Of a DNA stretch of 64,000 nt, positions 47,975 through 57,714 are shown piece after piece. Position 1 is the first letter of the stretch. Each line of letters begins with the position of its first letter. The DNA is from SPJN01 sp965229935 (GTDB lineage Bacteria > Pseudomonadota > Alphaproteobacteria > SPJN01): contig CBDDKB010000002.1 in NCBI GenBank assembly GCA_965229935.1, positions 1 to 64,000 on the forward strand, in the 5' to 3' direction. Under the pieces are notes generated by a model. That model was not told the DNA's origin. It searched no databases and worked only from the letters and a program-made list of their open reading frames with translations. The position numbers and the translations under genes were made by a program.

Positions 47975-49306
47975 ATGGATCATTCAAATCACAGTAAAGA
48001 GACACAGTATCGAAAAAATAGTCTCAGTCTAGTTGGAGCCGTCTCTATGGGGACTGCTGTAATTATAGGCGCGGGCATTTTCGCGCTAACCGGTCAGATT
48101 GCAGAGCTTAGCGGACAGTTTTTTCCTGCCGTATTTTTGGTGGCAGCAGTGGTGACCGCCTTTAGCGCCTATTCATATGTGAAAATGTCCAATGCTTTCC
48201 CATCAGCCGGTGGCATAGCCATGTTTTTGGAGAAGGCCTATGGCAAGGGGGCTATCACCGCTGCCTCCGGTTTGTTGATGTATTTTTCAATGGTCATTAA
48301 CGAGAGCCTGGTGGCGCGGACTTTTGGCACCTACACATTGCAACTCTTCGACCAAGGACAGGATAGCTGGCTTGTTCCGGCGCTTGGGGTTGGCCTCTTA
48401 GCTTTTGCATTCATGATTAATATCTCTGGCAACCGGACGATTGGAACATTCTCGCTTGTGATGTCATTTCTCAAAATCGCAGGGATAGCCGCCTTTGGCA
48501 TTGCCGGTTTATGGGCCTCCGGTGCCTCATTCGAAAGCCCTAGCGGCGTTGCCGGTGATGGCGGAAGCGCGATGGGCTTTGTGGCATCAGTGGCGTTAGC
48601 CATTCTGGCCTATAAGGGTTTTACGACCATTACGAATAGTGGGTCAGAAATTGTTGACCCACATCGGAACGTCGGCCGGGCAATCATTTGGTCCATTGGG
48701 ATATGTGTTGTTGTCTATTTCCTGGTTGCCATGGCGGTGGCGATGAATCTATCGCTGCCGCAAATTATCGCCGCGAAGAACTTTGCTTTGGCTGAGGCAG
48801 CGCGTCCAGCGTTTGGAGATTTTGGCCTGCGCTTTACTGTAGTGCTCGCCATTTTGGCGACCGTCTCAGGTGTCATTGCCAGCGCATTTGCAGTTTCACG
48901 TATGCTTGCAATGCTGACCGATATGAAACTGGTGCCGCATCGCCATTTTGGTATGCCGGGGGTAATCCAAACGCATACTCTCGTTTATACAATTGGGTTA
49001 GCTATGGTGCTGACGATCTTTTTTGATTTGAGCCGCATCGCATCACTGGGAGCAATATTTTACCTAGTGATGGACATTGCAGTGCATTGGGGCGTGTTTC
49101 GATATTTGCGGCACAAAATCAACGCCAATGCCTTTATCTTGCTCACCGCGATCACCTTTGATGTGGTGGTCTTGGGGGCCTTTTTGTGGATGAAGGCTCA
49201 AGCTGACATATTGGTTGTCTACATTTCCATTGCGGCAATTCTTTTTGTCTTCCTCGGCGAACGGTTCTATTTGCGCAAGTACTACCGAGAGGGAGAAAGC
49301 TTATGA
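47975..49306 (+). CDS. APC-superfamily permease
   Basis: 443 residues, about 12 membrane helices. The GTAVIIGAGIFALTGQIAELSG and FSAYSYVKMSNAFPSAGG segments are the substrate-binding regions of amino acid/polyamine/organocation permeases, and YKGFTTITNSGSEIVDPHRNVGRA is the conserved TM6 to loop motif. The His/Asn-rich start (MDHSNHSKETQ) fits the copper setting. The substrate is unknown. Its place between two copper genes suggests a role in metal stress. Confidence 0.82.
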   Translation: MDHSNHSKETQYRKNSLSLVGAVSMGTAVIIGAGIFALTGQIAELSGQFFPAVFLVAAVVTAFSAYSYVKMSNAFPSAGGIAMFLEKAYGKGAITAASGLLMYFSMVINESLVARTFGTYTLQLFDQGQDSWLVPALGVGLLAFAFMINISGNRTIGTFSLVMSFLKIAGIAAFGIAGLWASGASFESPSGVAGDGGSAMGFVASVALAILAYKGFTTITNSGSEIVDPHRNVGRAIIWSIGICVVVYFLVAMAVAMNLSLPQIIAAKNFALAEAARPAFGDFGLRFTVVLAILATVSGVIASAFAVSRMLAMLTDMKLVPHRHFGMPGVIQTHTLVYTIGLAMVLTIFFDLSRIASLGAIFYLVMDIAVHWGVFRYLRHKINANAFILLTAITFDVVVLGAFLWMKAQADILVVYISIAAILFVFLGERFYLRKYYREGESL

Positions 49307-49370
49307 CGGGGTTTTATATAGCCACATACAACCATTGCCGTGACAGCAACTCTGGACAGGAGAATTAGAT

Positions 49371-51626
49371 ATGACTTCACATGATCACCACGCATCTGAC
49401 TCTGAAAATCATTCAGATTGTGCGCACCATGGACATCACGACAATGCCGATGGTCCCCCCGTAAAAGGGGGGAAATACGATGAAGTGCCCGAAGGGTTTA
49501 CGGGCACTGTGTACACCTGTCCCATGCACCCGGAGGTCCGCAAACCAGAACCGGGGTCATGTCCCCTCTGTGGAATGGGGCTTGAAGTTGAGGCAGTTTC
49601 TGTTGCCGATGATGAGGGGCCGAACCCGGAGTTAGTCGATTTTACACGGCGGTTCTGGGTTGGGGTTGTCCTTACCGTTCCGCTTCTAGTACTTTCAATG
49701 TCACCCTTCATTGGCATTCATGGTATTCGCGAATTTTTGGGGGAACGCACAACTCTTTGGATTGAGTTCGTGTTGGGGACGCCGGCTATTTTATGGGTCG
49801 GCTGGCCGTTTATGGAACGCGGGTATCAGTCTTTTCGGACGATGAATCTAAACATGTTCAGCCTCATCGCTATGGGCACGGGGGCAGCCTATGTCTTTAG
49901 CGTTGCGGCTGTGCTGGTGCCGGAGATATTCCCGTCAGGATTCCGGGATGCAGATGGCAATGTGGGGGTTTATTTTGAGGCAGGCGCGGTGATTGTGACC
50001 TTAGTTCTTTTGGGGCAAGTCATGGAGTTACGGGCGCGTGAGCGTACCGGCTCAGCCATTAGGTCTTTGCTGGATATGGCGGCTAAGACCGCGCGTGTGA
50101 TTCGTGACGATGATACCGAAGAAGAAGTTCCTCTGGAGGACGTGCAAGTCGGCGACAAGGTGCGAGTACGCCCCGGCGAGAAAGTACCTGTGGATGGCGC
50201 AGTAATTGAGGGACGTTCTGCTGTCGATGAATCGATGATTTCGGGCGAACCAGTGCCAGTGGAAAAGGTGGTTGGGGACCCGGTGACAGGGGCGACCATC
50301 AATGGTACCGGCAGCCTTATCATTGAAGCGACGCGTGTTGGGGCCGATACGATGCTGTCGCAGATTGTGGAAATGGTGGCGAACGCACAAAGGTCGCGTG
50401 CACCCATCCAAAAGTATGCGGATATGGTGGCTGGGTATTTTGTCCCCGTTGTTATTTTGGTTGCGATGGCTTCTTTTGTCGTATGGGCGATTTGGGGTCC
50501 TGATCCCGCTTTGTCGTACGGGCTTGTAGCAGCCGTGGCGGTTTTGATTATCGCATGCCCTTGCGCATTAGGATTGGCGACGCCGATGTCGATTATGACG
50601 GCTACCGGGCGTGGTGCGCAAGCCGGGGTATTGATCAAGAATGCTGAATCGCTAGAGCGGTTTGAGAAGGTCGAGATTCTTATGGTGGATAAGACGGGCA
50701 CCTTGACTGAGGGCAAGCCCAAACTAATCGCTGTGTTGCCCGAGCAAGGCCATGATGAAGCACAAGTTTTGCGGCTGGCCGCTTCACTTGAACGGGGGTC
50801 TGAGCATCCGTTGGCCGAAGCGATTGTGAAAGGGGCAGAAGAGCGCGGCGTGGATATGGCTGATGCAACTGACTTTGAAGCGATTACCGGCAAAGGCGTG
50901 AAGGGTGTGGTAGATGGCCATGCTGTGGCGCTAGGGAATGCGCGACTGATATCCGATATGGGTTTGGATAGCGGCCCTTTGGTTGATACGGCGAACGCGC
51001 GGCGGGATGAAGGTGAAACCGTCATGTTCGTTGTTCTGGATGGTGCCATTTCAGGATTGGTCAGTGTTGCCGATCCGGTTAAGGAAACAACGCCTGCGGC
51101 CCTAAAGGCACTCCATGAGCTGGGGTTCCGGATCATCATGGCGACGGGCGACAATGAACGGACAGCGAAGGCGGTGGCAGGGCGGCTTGGTATTGATGAA
51201 ATTCGGGCGGATGTTCTACCTGAAGACAAATCCCGGATCATCAAAGAGCTCCAAGATCAAGGCTTTAAGGTCGCGATGGCAGGCGATGGGGTGAATGATG
51301 CACCAGCCCTTGCGCAAGCAGATGTAGGTATCGCTATGGGAACGGGAGCGGATGTAGCAATTGAAAGTGCGGGCTTTACTCTGGTTAAGGGTAATTTGGA
51401 TGGCATTGTAAGGGCGCGTCGGCTCTCCCAAGCAACCATGCGGAACATCCGGCAAAACCTGTTCTTTGCTCTCGTCTACAATGCCAGTGGTGTCCCGGTT
51501 GCTGCAGGCTTGCTGTTTCCGTTTTTTGGCATTTTGATCAATCCGATGTTTGCGGCCTTCGCCATGAGTGCGTCTTCTATATCCGTTGTTCTTAATGCTC
51601 TTAGGTTAAGAAGCGCTCAGGTGTAG
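49371..51626 (+). CDS. Cu(+)-exporting P1B-type ATPase
   Basis: 751 residues. A His-rich start (SHDHHASDSENHSDCAHHGH) is followed by a heavy-metal-binding domain, YTCPMHPEVRKPEPGSCPLC and GMGLE, in place of the usual HMA domain. Core motifs are the CPC in TM6 (Cys396-Pro-Cys398), DKTGTLTEG with phospho-Asp440, SEHPLAEAIV and GDGVNDAPAL. YNASGVP in TM7 and MSASSISVV in TM8 match the copper-specific P1B-1 class. It pumps Cu(I) from cytosol to periplasm. Confidence 0.92.
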   Translation: MTSHDHHASDSENHSDCAHHGHHDNADGPPVKGGKYDEVPEGFTGTVYTCPMHPEVRKPEPGSCPLCGMGLEVEAVSVADDEGPNPELVDFTRRFWVGVVLTVPLLVLSMSPFIGIHGIREFLGERTTLWIEFVLGTPAILWVGWPFMERGYQSFRTMNLNMFSLIAMGTGAAYVFSVAAVLVPEIFPSGFRDADGNVGVYFEAGAVIVTLVLLGQVMELRARERTGSAIRSLLDMAAKTARVIRDDDTEEEVPLEDVQVGDKVRVRPGEKVPVDGAVIEGRSAVDESMISGEPVPVEKVVGDPVTGATINGTGSLIIEATRVGADTMLSQIVEMVANAQRSRAPIQKYADMVAGYFVPVVILVAMASFVVWAIWGPDPALSYGLVAAVAVLIIACPCALGLATPMSIMTATGRGAQAGVLIKNAESLERFEKVEILMVDKTGTLTEGKPKLIAVLPEQGHDEAQVLRLAASLERGSEHPLAEAIVKGAEERGVDMADATDFEAITGKGVKGVVDGHAVALGNARLISDMGLDSGPLVDTANARRDEGETVMFVVLDGAISGLVSVADPVKETTPAALKALHELGFRIIMATGDNERTAKAVAGRLGIDEIRADVLPEDKSRIIKELQDQGFKVAMAGDGVNDAPALAQADVGIAMGTGADVAIESAGFTLVKGNLDGIVRARRLSQATMRNIRQNLFFALVYNASGVPVAAGLLFPFFGILINPMFAAFAMSASSISVVLNALRLRSAQV

Positions 51627-51660
51627 CGGCATTTTGTATGGCTGAAGAAGGAGTGGGACA

Positions 51661-52320
51661 GTGACAAGTCAAGATAAAGACTATGTGCCGGTACTGAGAT
51701 ACCGGTTCTTAACACCTTTATATGACGCTGCTATTGCCCTCCTGACGCGGGAGGGGGCTTGGCGGCAATCAGTTCTGAAAGCCTTAGACCTGCAATCGGG
51801 TGAGCGAATATTGGACATTGGTTGTGGCACGGGTTCTTTGCTGTCCTTGATCCATCAACACCAGCCTTATGCGCAATTGTTCGGGATCGATCCCGATCCC
51901 CAAATTATTGCACGGGCCAAAGAAAAGCTGGATGCGTCGGGTGACATCGAACTTATCAACGATATGGGGGATGCTTTAGGGCAATATTTTGATCCTGAAA
52001 GTCTTGATGTGGTTGTTGTTACACTTGTTCTCCATCAAGTGCCGGTAGCCGGAAAAGAAGCCATCATCAAGGCGGCGTTCAAAGCGCTCAAACCAGGCGG
52101 AAGGCTAATGATTGGCGATTATGCCGTTCAGCCGAATTGGCTCATGAAACAATGCTTCAAAATTATTCAGATGCTCGATGGCTATGAGCTAACACAGCCC
52201 AATGCGGATGGGATTTTGACTGAGCTTGCCATCAGTTCCGGCTTTTCGGAGATAAGCGTCACAGAGGTTATCCATACGCCAACGGGGGCAATTTCTGTGG
52301 TGAGATGTTTGAAGCAATAA
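51661..52320 (+). CDS. class I SAM-dependent methyltransferase
   Basis: 219 residues with GTG start. Motif I is ILDIGCGTGSLLSLI (SAM-binding), with FGIDPDPQII as motif II and GGRLMIGDY as a later motif. The substrate is unknown; similar methyltransferases often sit behind copper ATPase genes. The N-terminal DYVPVLRYRFLTPLYDAAIA is duplicated as a fragment at 42888. A terminator-like hairpin follows at 52327. Confidence 0.85.
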   Translation: MTSQDKDYVPVLRYRFLTPLYDAAIALLTREGAWRQSVLKALDLQSGERILDIGCGTGSLLSLIHQHQPYAQLFGIDPDPQIIARAKEKLDASGDIELINDMGDALGQYFDPESLDVVVVTLVLHQVPVAGKEAIIKAAFKALKPGGRLMIGDYAVQPNWLMKQCFKIIQMLDGYELTQPNADGILTELAISSGFSEISVTEVIHTPTGAISVVRCLKQ

Positions 52321-52326
52321 GGTTAT

Positions 52327-52369
52327 GGGCGGCGCTCCGAAGTATATCTATTGGCGTGTCGCCCTTTTT
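52327..52369 (+). terminator. possible terminator between convergent genes
   Basis: GGGCGGC (52327) pairs with GTCGCCC (52358-52364), which is followed by TTTTT. The loop is long (24 nt), so confidence is modest. Confidence 0.4.
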
Positions 52370-52396
52370 GGCCGTATCTCAGCGAGGGGCACAGTT

Positions 52397-52819
52397 TCAT
52401 ATAACGCTCACGGTAACGGCACAGGCGATAACCAAGATCCACAAAATGGTGCGTCTGCGCACATCTCGCCAAACACTGTAATCTGCAAGCAATCCGCTTA
52501 AATCATCCGGAATAGGCATTGGCCTCGTTGCAGATACGTTAGCACCGCCCGTGTTGCCCTTTGGTACCCAGCCAAAAAGAAAGCCGGGAATGACGGCTAT
52601 CAACCTAATGATCTGTCCCATGATTTCACGGCTATCGCCGCGTCTAACGCCGATTTTCAGCATCCACCAGTGGGACAGCCAGTGAGCTGCGAAAAACTGC
52701 TGCCCTATAATATGCGCGCGTTCCAGGTGCGCAAAAGCCGGATCAAATCTCGCTTCATCATAGGCCTGCCTTGCTGCGTACATCTCATCTTGGAAGTCGG
52801 CTTTGAGAGGGGATGTCAT
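52397..52819 (-). CDS. DUF3703 domain-containing protein
   Basis: 140 residues. The block FAHLERAHIIGQQFFAAHWL, followed by WMLKIGVRRGDSREIMGQIIRL, and the VPKGNTGGANVSATRPMPIP segment match DUF3703. One hydrophobic stretch is seen at the C-terminus (TILWILVIACAVTVSVI). The family occurs in metal-resistance clusters; function unknown. It is transcribed toward the methyltransferase gene. Confidence 0.8.
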   Translation of the reverse strand: MTSPLKADFQDEMYAARQAYDEARFDPAFAHLERAHIIGQQFFAAHWLSHWWMLKIGVRRGDSREIMGQIIRLIAVIPGFLFGWVPKGNTGGANVSATRPMPIPDDLSGLLADYSVWRDVRRRTILWILVIACAVTVSVI

Positions 52820-52920
52820 TTTAGGCCCTTACTGGTCTTGGTCGTTGTCTCCAAATGAAGCATATTATCAGCTTTCACCTTTGCATAGCATTTGGCGCTA
52901 GGATGGTGTAGAATATAGTT

Positions 52921-53307
52921 ATGAAATCGATTCTGACGTCATTGGTGATGCTTGTGATGCTCACGCCGGGCTTGGCGTGCGCAAAGACCATGTGCGCCAA
53001 TATGGACGCAATGGTCGCACAAGCGGAAGATGTGCCGTGCCATGGCGAAATGCCTGAAATGGACAGTGATCCGGCGATGATGATCACCATCGATTGCGCC
53101 AAGGTTGATATGGTCGCGGCCGATCCATTGCCGATAATTAAAGCTCCGACAGATACGGTGCAGATTGACTTAGCCATTTGGGTCGCCGAACAGGTCCATG
53201 GCTTGCGGATAGTAGATGCCCGCTATATTCGCGGTCCGCCTGATAAGGGCTTTTCGCAGTCTACCTACCCTCCGATCTTTCTGAACACACAGCGCATACG
53301 CATATAA
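52921..53307 (+). CDS. hypothetical exported protein upstream of CusBA
   Basis: 128 residues with a signal peptide (ILTSLVMLVMLTPGLACAK). The mature part has a Cys/Met/His pattern (CANMDAMVAQAEDVPCHGEM; MDSDPAMMITIDCAK) that may bind copper or silver. Its layout resembles the exported proteins at 36206 and 43657, each at the head of a metal operon. No named family. Confidence 0.6.
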   Translation: MKSILTSLVMLVMLTPGLACAKTMCANMDAMVAQAEDVPCHGEMPEMDSDPAMMITIDCAKVDMVAADPLPIIKAPTDTVQIDLAIWVAEQVHGLRIVDARYIRGPPDKGFSQSTYPPIFLNTQRIRI

Positions 53308-53354
53308 GCCGCCTCTTTCTTTGACGCTTAACGCCAAAAGAAAGGAGCATTGCT

Positions 53355-54566
53355 ATGCGCGTATTATTGTTTGTTGTTGCGCTGTTTGCCTTTGTGCCAG
53401 CAGCTTATTCCGAAGAAATCTATATTTGCCCCATGCACCCTCATATTGAGGGGGAGGCGGGGGATACTTGCCCGATTTGCGGCATGACACTTGTGCCCAA
53501 AGTTGTCGATACATCTCCAATGGATGGTATGGACATGGGGTCTGGGGAGCAGATGAGCGGGATGGTGTCCATCACCCCGCAATTCATTCAGGCCTTGGGT
53601 GTCAAAACAGCCGAAGTGAAGAAAGTTCCCTTTGGCAGGAACATAAAGGCTTTTGGCGAGATTGTTCCCAGCAGCCGCAATCAAACTGTGGTGAACATGA
53701 GAGCGCCGGGCTGGATCGTCAATCTCGCAACCGATGCCGTGGGCGATACGGTTGCCAAAGGCGATTTGCTCTTTACCTATTACAGCCCTGAGATCATGAG
53801 CGCGCAGTCAGATTATCTGATTGGTAAACGTGGCGGCGTGCCGGTTGAGAACCTTGAACGTCGCTTGCGCCTATACGGCATGGATGAAAAGGCGATTGCA
53901 GCCTTCAAGGCGGCGGGTGCAATGATGGAGGAAACCCCGTTTTATGCGCCGGTAACGGGCACGGTTGTGTCACTGAACGTGAGTGAAGGAAGCTACCTGA
54001 AGCCGGGTGAACAGGCCCTTGCCATGCAGGATTTCTCTCAAGTGTGGGTGAATGCCGATGTGCCGGTGCGGGGCGTGCAGTTCTTACGCGAAGGCCAAAG
54101 GGCGATGGTTCATGTGCCGGAAACCGGCAAGAGTTATGAAAGCACTGTCGACTTTATTCATCATGTGGCCGACCTTGAAACCAGAACAGCGACGGTTCGA
54201 TTGGAGCTACCGCATAGTCACGGCGAGCCTAAGCCGGGTTATCTGGTTGATGTGGCATTCAAGACTGATTCTGCGGAGCGATTGGCCGTGCCAGCAGAGG
54301 CCGTGCTGTATGGAGGTTCCGGTGCGCGCCTGATCAAAAGTCTGGGTGATGGACAGTTCCTACCCATTGATGTGGAAGTGGGGATCACCGCAGGCGGCAT
54401 GACGGAAATCCTGTCAGGTGTTCAAGAAGGCGATGCCATCGTCCGGTCGGGCCAGTTCATGATTGATGCGGAAAGTAATCTGCGCGGCGGTATGGCCAAT
54501 ATGGGCGGTATGGATATGGAAGGCGATAGCTCTTCCATGGAAATGGAGGGTGATCATGTCCATTGA
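53355..54566 (+). CDS. cusB: CusB-like RND periplasmic adaptor
   Basis: 403 residues. The signal peptide is followed by a metal-binding segment, YICPMHPHIEGEAGDTCPIC and GMTLV, and by the membrane-fusion core (NMRAPGWIVNLATDAVGDTV; FYAPVTGTVVSLNVSEG). The C-terminus is Met/His-rich (MDMEGDSSSMEMEGDHVH). It links CusA to the outer-membrane channel and passes Cu(I)/Ag(I). It overlaps cusA by 11 bases. Confidence 0.9.
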   Translation: MRVLLFVVALFAFVPAAYSEEIYICPMHPHIEGEAGDTCPICGMTLVPKVVDTSPMDGMDMGSGEQMSGMVSITPQFIQALGVKTAEVKKVPFGRNIKAFGEIVPSSRNQTVVNMRAPGWIVNLATDAVGDTVAKGDLLFTYYSPEIMSAQSDYLIGKRGGVPVENLERRLRLYGMDEKAIAAFKAAGAMMEETPFYAPVTGTVVSLNVSEGSYLKPGEQALAMQDFSQVWVNADVPVRGVQFLREGQRAMVHVPETGKSYESTVDFIHHVADLETRTATVRLELPHSHGEPKPGYLVDVAFKTDSAERLAVPAEAVLYGGSGARLIKSLGDGQFLPIDVEVGITAGGMTEILSGVQEGDAIVRSGQFMIDAESNLRGGMANMGGMDMEGDSSSMEMEGDHVH

Positions 54567-57500
54567 AGCCCACGATCCTTCCAAAAGTGTTGTCGCCAGG
54601 ATCATTGAATGGTCTGTCCATAATCAGTTTCTGGTGTTGCTCGCGGCAATAGTGCTGCTGGCTGCCGGTTTCCTGTCAGTGTCTCGCACACCGCTTGATG
54701 CCATTCCTGATTTGTCAGACACGCAGGTTATCATCAAAACCGAATGGCCGGGGCAAGCCCCGCAAGTTATCGAAGATCAGGTGACGTTCCCGCTGGCAAG
54801 CCAGATGCTGAGCTTACCCCGCACCAAAGATGTGCGCGGCTTTTCCATGTTCGGTACATCCTTTCTTTATGTTGTCTTCGAGGATGGCGTTGACATGTAT
54901 TGGGCGCGCAGCCGCGTGCTGGAATCCCTGTCGCAAATTTCTTCCCAGCTTCCGCAAGGTGCGCGGCCCCAGCTTGGCCCCGATGCCACAGGCGTCGGCT
55001 GGGTATTTCAGTATGCCCTATATGACCGGACCGGCGGCCATGATTTGCAGGAACTTCGTAGCTTACAAGACTGGTTTGTCCGATATGAACTCGCCACTGT
55101 TGATGGTGTGGCGGAGGTCGCCAGTGTGGGCGGCTTTGTCAAAGAATATCAGGTGCTCGTTGATCCGGTTAAGCTGCGCGCCTACGACCTGCCGATGACA
55201 GCGGTGATCGCCGGGGTGCGCAGCGCCAATCAGGAAACGGGCGGACGTACCCTTGAAATGGCGGAGACCGAATATCTGATCCGTTCATTCGGCTATGTCG
55301 GAACGCCCGCTGACCTGGAAGCTGTCGTGCTGAAAGCACATAACGGCACGCCGGTAACATTGGGTGATGTGGCGCGCATTATTGAAGGTCCGGCCATTCG
55401 GCGCGGGATCACAGAACTAAACGGTGTGGGTGAAGCGGTGGGCGGCATTGTGGTTATGCGCCCCGGTGCCAATGCCATGACGGTGATTGAAGGGGTGAAA
55501 GACCGCCTTGAGTCTGTACGCCAAGGCCTGCCTGCTGGCGTTGAGCTGAAGGTCGTTTACGACCGCAGCCAGCTTATTGAAGGATCGGTTGACTATCTTA
55601 CCGAAAAACTCATCGAGGAAAGTCTTGTCGTTATACTCATTACTTTCCTATTTTTGCTTCACGCCCGCAGTGCCTTTGTCGCGGTGATTACATTGCCGCT
55701 CGGCATATTGGCGGCCTTCATCGTAATGTCTGCCCAAGGCATTACAGCAAACATCATGTCTTTAGGCGGTATTGCCATTGCTATTGGGGCAATGGTCGAT
55801 GCTTCCATTGTGATGGTGGAAAATGCCCATAGAAAGCTTGGTCAGCTCGATGATGCGACGGACAAGAAAAAGCGCAGGCAGGCGCTGATCGCCGCCGCCA
55901 AAGAAGTGGGGCCAGGTCTATTCTTTAGCTTGCTGATTATCACGGTTTCTTTTGTGCCGGTCTTTGCTCTAACAGGGCAATCATCACGTTTGTTTGCGCC
56001 GCTCGCCTTTACCAAAACCTATGCCATGGCCGCCGCCAGCATTTTGTCGGTCACCGTTGTTCCGGTTCTGATGCTATGGCTCATTCGCGGGAAGATACGA
56101 GCGGAACAGAAAAATCCAGTCAATCGGCTGTTTCTTGCGCTTTATAAGCCGGTGCTCAATGCAGCACTTAAGTTCAGGAAAATCACGCTTGCCATCGGGC
56201 TCATCGCTTTGGTCAGCACGGCTTATCCCGTTTCCAAAATGGGATCAGAGTTTATGCCGCCGCTCTATGAAGGGGGCATTCTTTATATGCCGATGACCTT
56301 ACCGGGGGTTTCTACCGCCAAAGCGCGGGAGATTTTGCAGGTCACAAACCGGCAACTTATGACGGTGCCAGAGGTGAAACACGCCTTTGGTAAGGCGGGG
56401 CGTTCTAATTCTGCTACCGACCCGGCCCCGCTTTTGATGATCGAAACCTGGGTTGAACTCAGGCCGCGTGATGAATGGCGGGAAGGGCTAACGCCTGAGA
56501 AGCTGATTGCGGAGATGGATCAGCGGGTCCGACTGCCCGGCATGATGAATAGTTGGAATTACCCCATCAAAACCCGCATCGAAATGCTGACGACCGGGAT
56601 CAGAACGCCGGTTGGCATTAAAATATCAGGCCCCGACCTTACCAAGATCGATCAGGTGGCGCGGCAGGTTGAAGAACTTGCGCGAACGGTTCCTGGTACG
56701 CGCAGCGCCATTGCTGACCGTGTGCAAGGCGCAAAACATATTGAGATTGTTCCTGACCGCCGTGCGTTGGCGCGTTATGGCGTATCCATAGGCACTTTCC
56801 AGATGATCGTGCAAACAGCGCTTGGCGGCACGATGCTGGATGAAGCAATCGAAGGCCGGGAGCGCTATCCCATCATGGTCCGGTATGACAGGCCGGATAG
56901 AGAGCATCTGGTGGATTTAGATAATATTCTGGTGCCTAGTACAGAAGGTTTGCAAGTGCCGATGGCTGACATTGCGGAAATTCGTGTGGCAGATGGACCA
57001 GCCATGATCCGCTCTGAAGATGCGCGGCTTAACGGCTTTGTGTTTGTGGATATCAAGGACCGCGATTTGGGTTCTTATATTGCTGACTTAAAAGAAACGC
57101 TCAAAGAGCTCGATCTGCCAGCCGGATACTCTCTGAAACTCTCCGGGCAGTTTGAGCAGTTGCAGCAGGCGAATGAACGGCTGGCGATTGCCATACCCGC
57201 TACACTGCTAATTATATTCACACTGCTTTACCTACATTTTGGCCGCTTTGATCGCACAGCCTTGATCCTTGCGTCACTGCCTTTTGGCATTATTGGTGGC
57301 TTCTGGTGGGTTTGGCTTGCCGGTTACAATATGTCGGTCGCTGTGGCTGTCGGCTTTATTGCGCTTGCCGGGATCGCCGTTGAAACAGCAATTATCATGC
57401 TGCTCTATATTGACCAGCAAATGCGCGAACATCCGCCAAAGATTTTCGATGGACTTGTACAAAATGTGCGGGACGGGGCGTTGCAGCGCCTGCGTCCCAA

Positions 57501-57714
57501 ACTGATGACGGTCAGCGTGATCATACTGGGCCTCATTCCCATTTTTTTGAGTGAAGGGCCGGGCTCCGACGTCATGCGCCGGATCGCCTTGCCTATGGTG
57601 GGCGGGATGGTCAGTACAACCGTGCTGACTCTCATTCTGCTGCCGGTTCTTTACGTTGTTTACATGCAATGGCGACTGCGTTTGCCCACTAGCACCGAAG
57701 GAGAAGGATCATGA
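54556..57714 (+). CDS. cusA: CusA-like Cu(I)/Ag(I) RND efflux pump
   Basis: 1052 residues from the ATG at 54556, which has a GGAGGG site and opens MSIEAHDPSKSVVARIIEWS; the frame extends to 54463 inside cusB. It has 12 membrane helices and two periplasmic loops. TM4 reads LGGIAIAIGAMVDASIVMVEN (in family terms the GAMVDAxIVMxEN signature), the form known for monovalent Cu/Ag pumps and unlike the DFGxxVDGA of CzcA at 39064. The stop overlaps the next gene by ATGA. Confidence 0.92.
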   Translation: MSIEAHDPSKSVVARIIEWSVHNQFLVLLAAIVLLAAGFLSVSRTPLDAIPDLSDTQVIIKTEWPGQAPQVIEDQVTFPLASQMLSLPRTKDVRGFSMFGTSFLYVVFEDGVDMYWARSRVLESLSQISSQLPQGARPQLGPDATGVGWVFQYALYDRTGGHDLQELRSLQDWFVRYELATVDGVAEVASVGGFVKEYQVLVDPVKLRAYDLPMTAVIAGVRSANQETGGRTLEMAETEYLIRSFGYVGTPADLEAVVLKAHNGTPVTLGDVARIIEGPAIRRGITELNGVGEAVGGIVVMRPGANAMTVIEGVKDRLESVRQGLPAGVELKVVYDRSQLIEGSVDYLTEKLIEESLVVILITFLFLLHARSAFVAVITLPLGILAAFIVMSAQGITANIMSLGGIAIAIGAMVDASIVMVENAHRKLGQLDDATDKKKRRQALIAAAKEVGPGLFFSLLIITVSFVPVFALTGQSSRLFAPLAFTKTYAMAAASILSVTVVPVLMLWLIRGKIRAEQKNPVNRLFLALYKPVLNAALKFRKITLAIGLIALVSTAYPVSKMGSEFMPPLYEGGILYMPMTLPGVSTAKAREILQVTNRQLMTVPEVKHAFGKAGRSNSATDPAPLLMIETWVELRPRDEWREGLTPEKLIAEMDQRVRLPGMMNSWNYPIKTRIEMLTTGIRTPVGIKISGPDLTKIDQVARQVEELARTVPGTRSAIADRVQGAKHIEIVPDRRALARYGVSIGTFQMIVQTALGGTMLDEAIEGRERYPIMVRYDRPDREHLVDLDNILVPSTEGLQVPMADIAEIRVADGPAMIRSEDARLNGFVFVDIKDRDLGSYIADLKETLKELDLPAGYSLKLSGQFEQLQQANERLAIAIPATLLIIFTLLYLHFGRFDRTALILASLPFGIIGGFWWVWLAGYNMSVAVAVGFIALAGIAVETAIIMLLYIDQQMREHPPKIFDGLVQNVRDGALQRLRPKLMTVSVIILGLIPIFLSEGPGSDVMRRIALPMVGGMVSTTVLTLILLPVLYVVYMQWRLRLPTSTEGEGS

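Noticed and set aside
49970..51244. A 424-codon minus-strand frame
   Set aside because: It is antisense to the Cu ATPase; the peptide is Ser/Thr/Pro-rich as expected of an antisense frame, without any domain.
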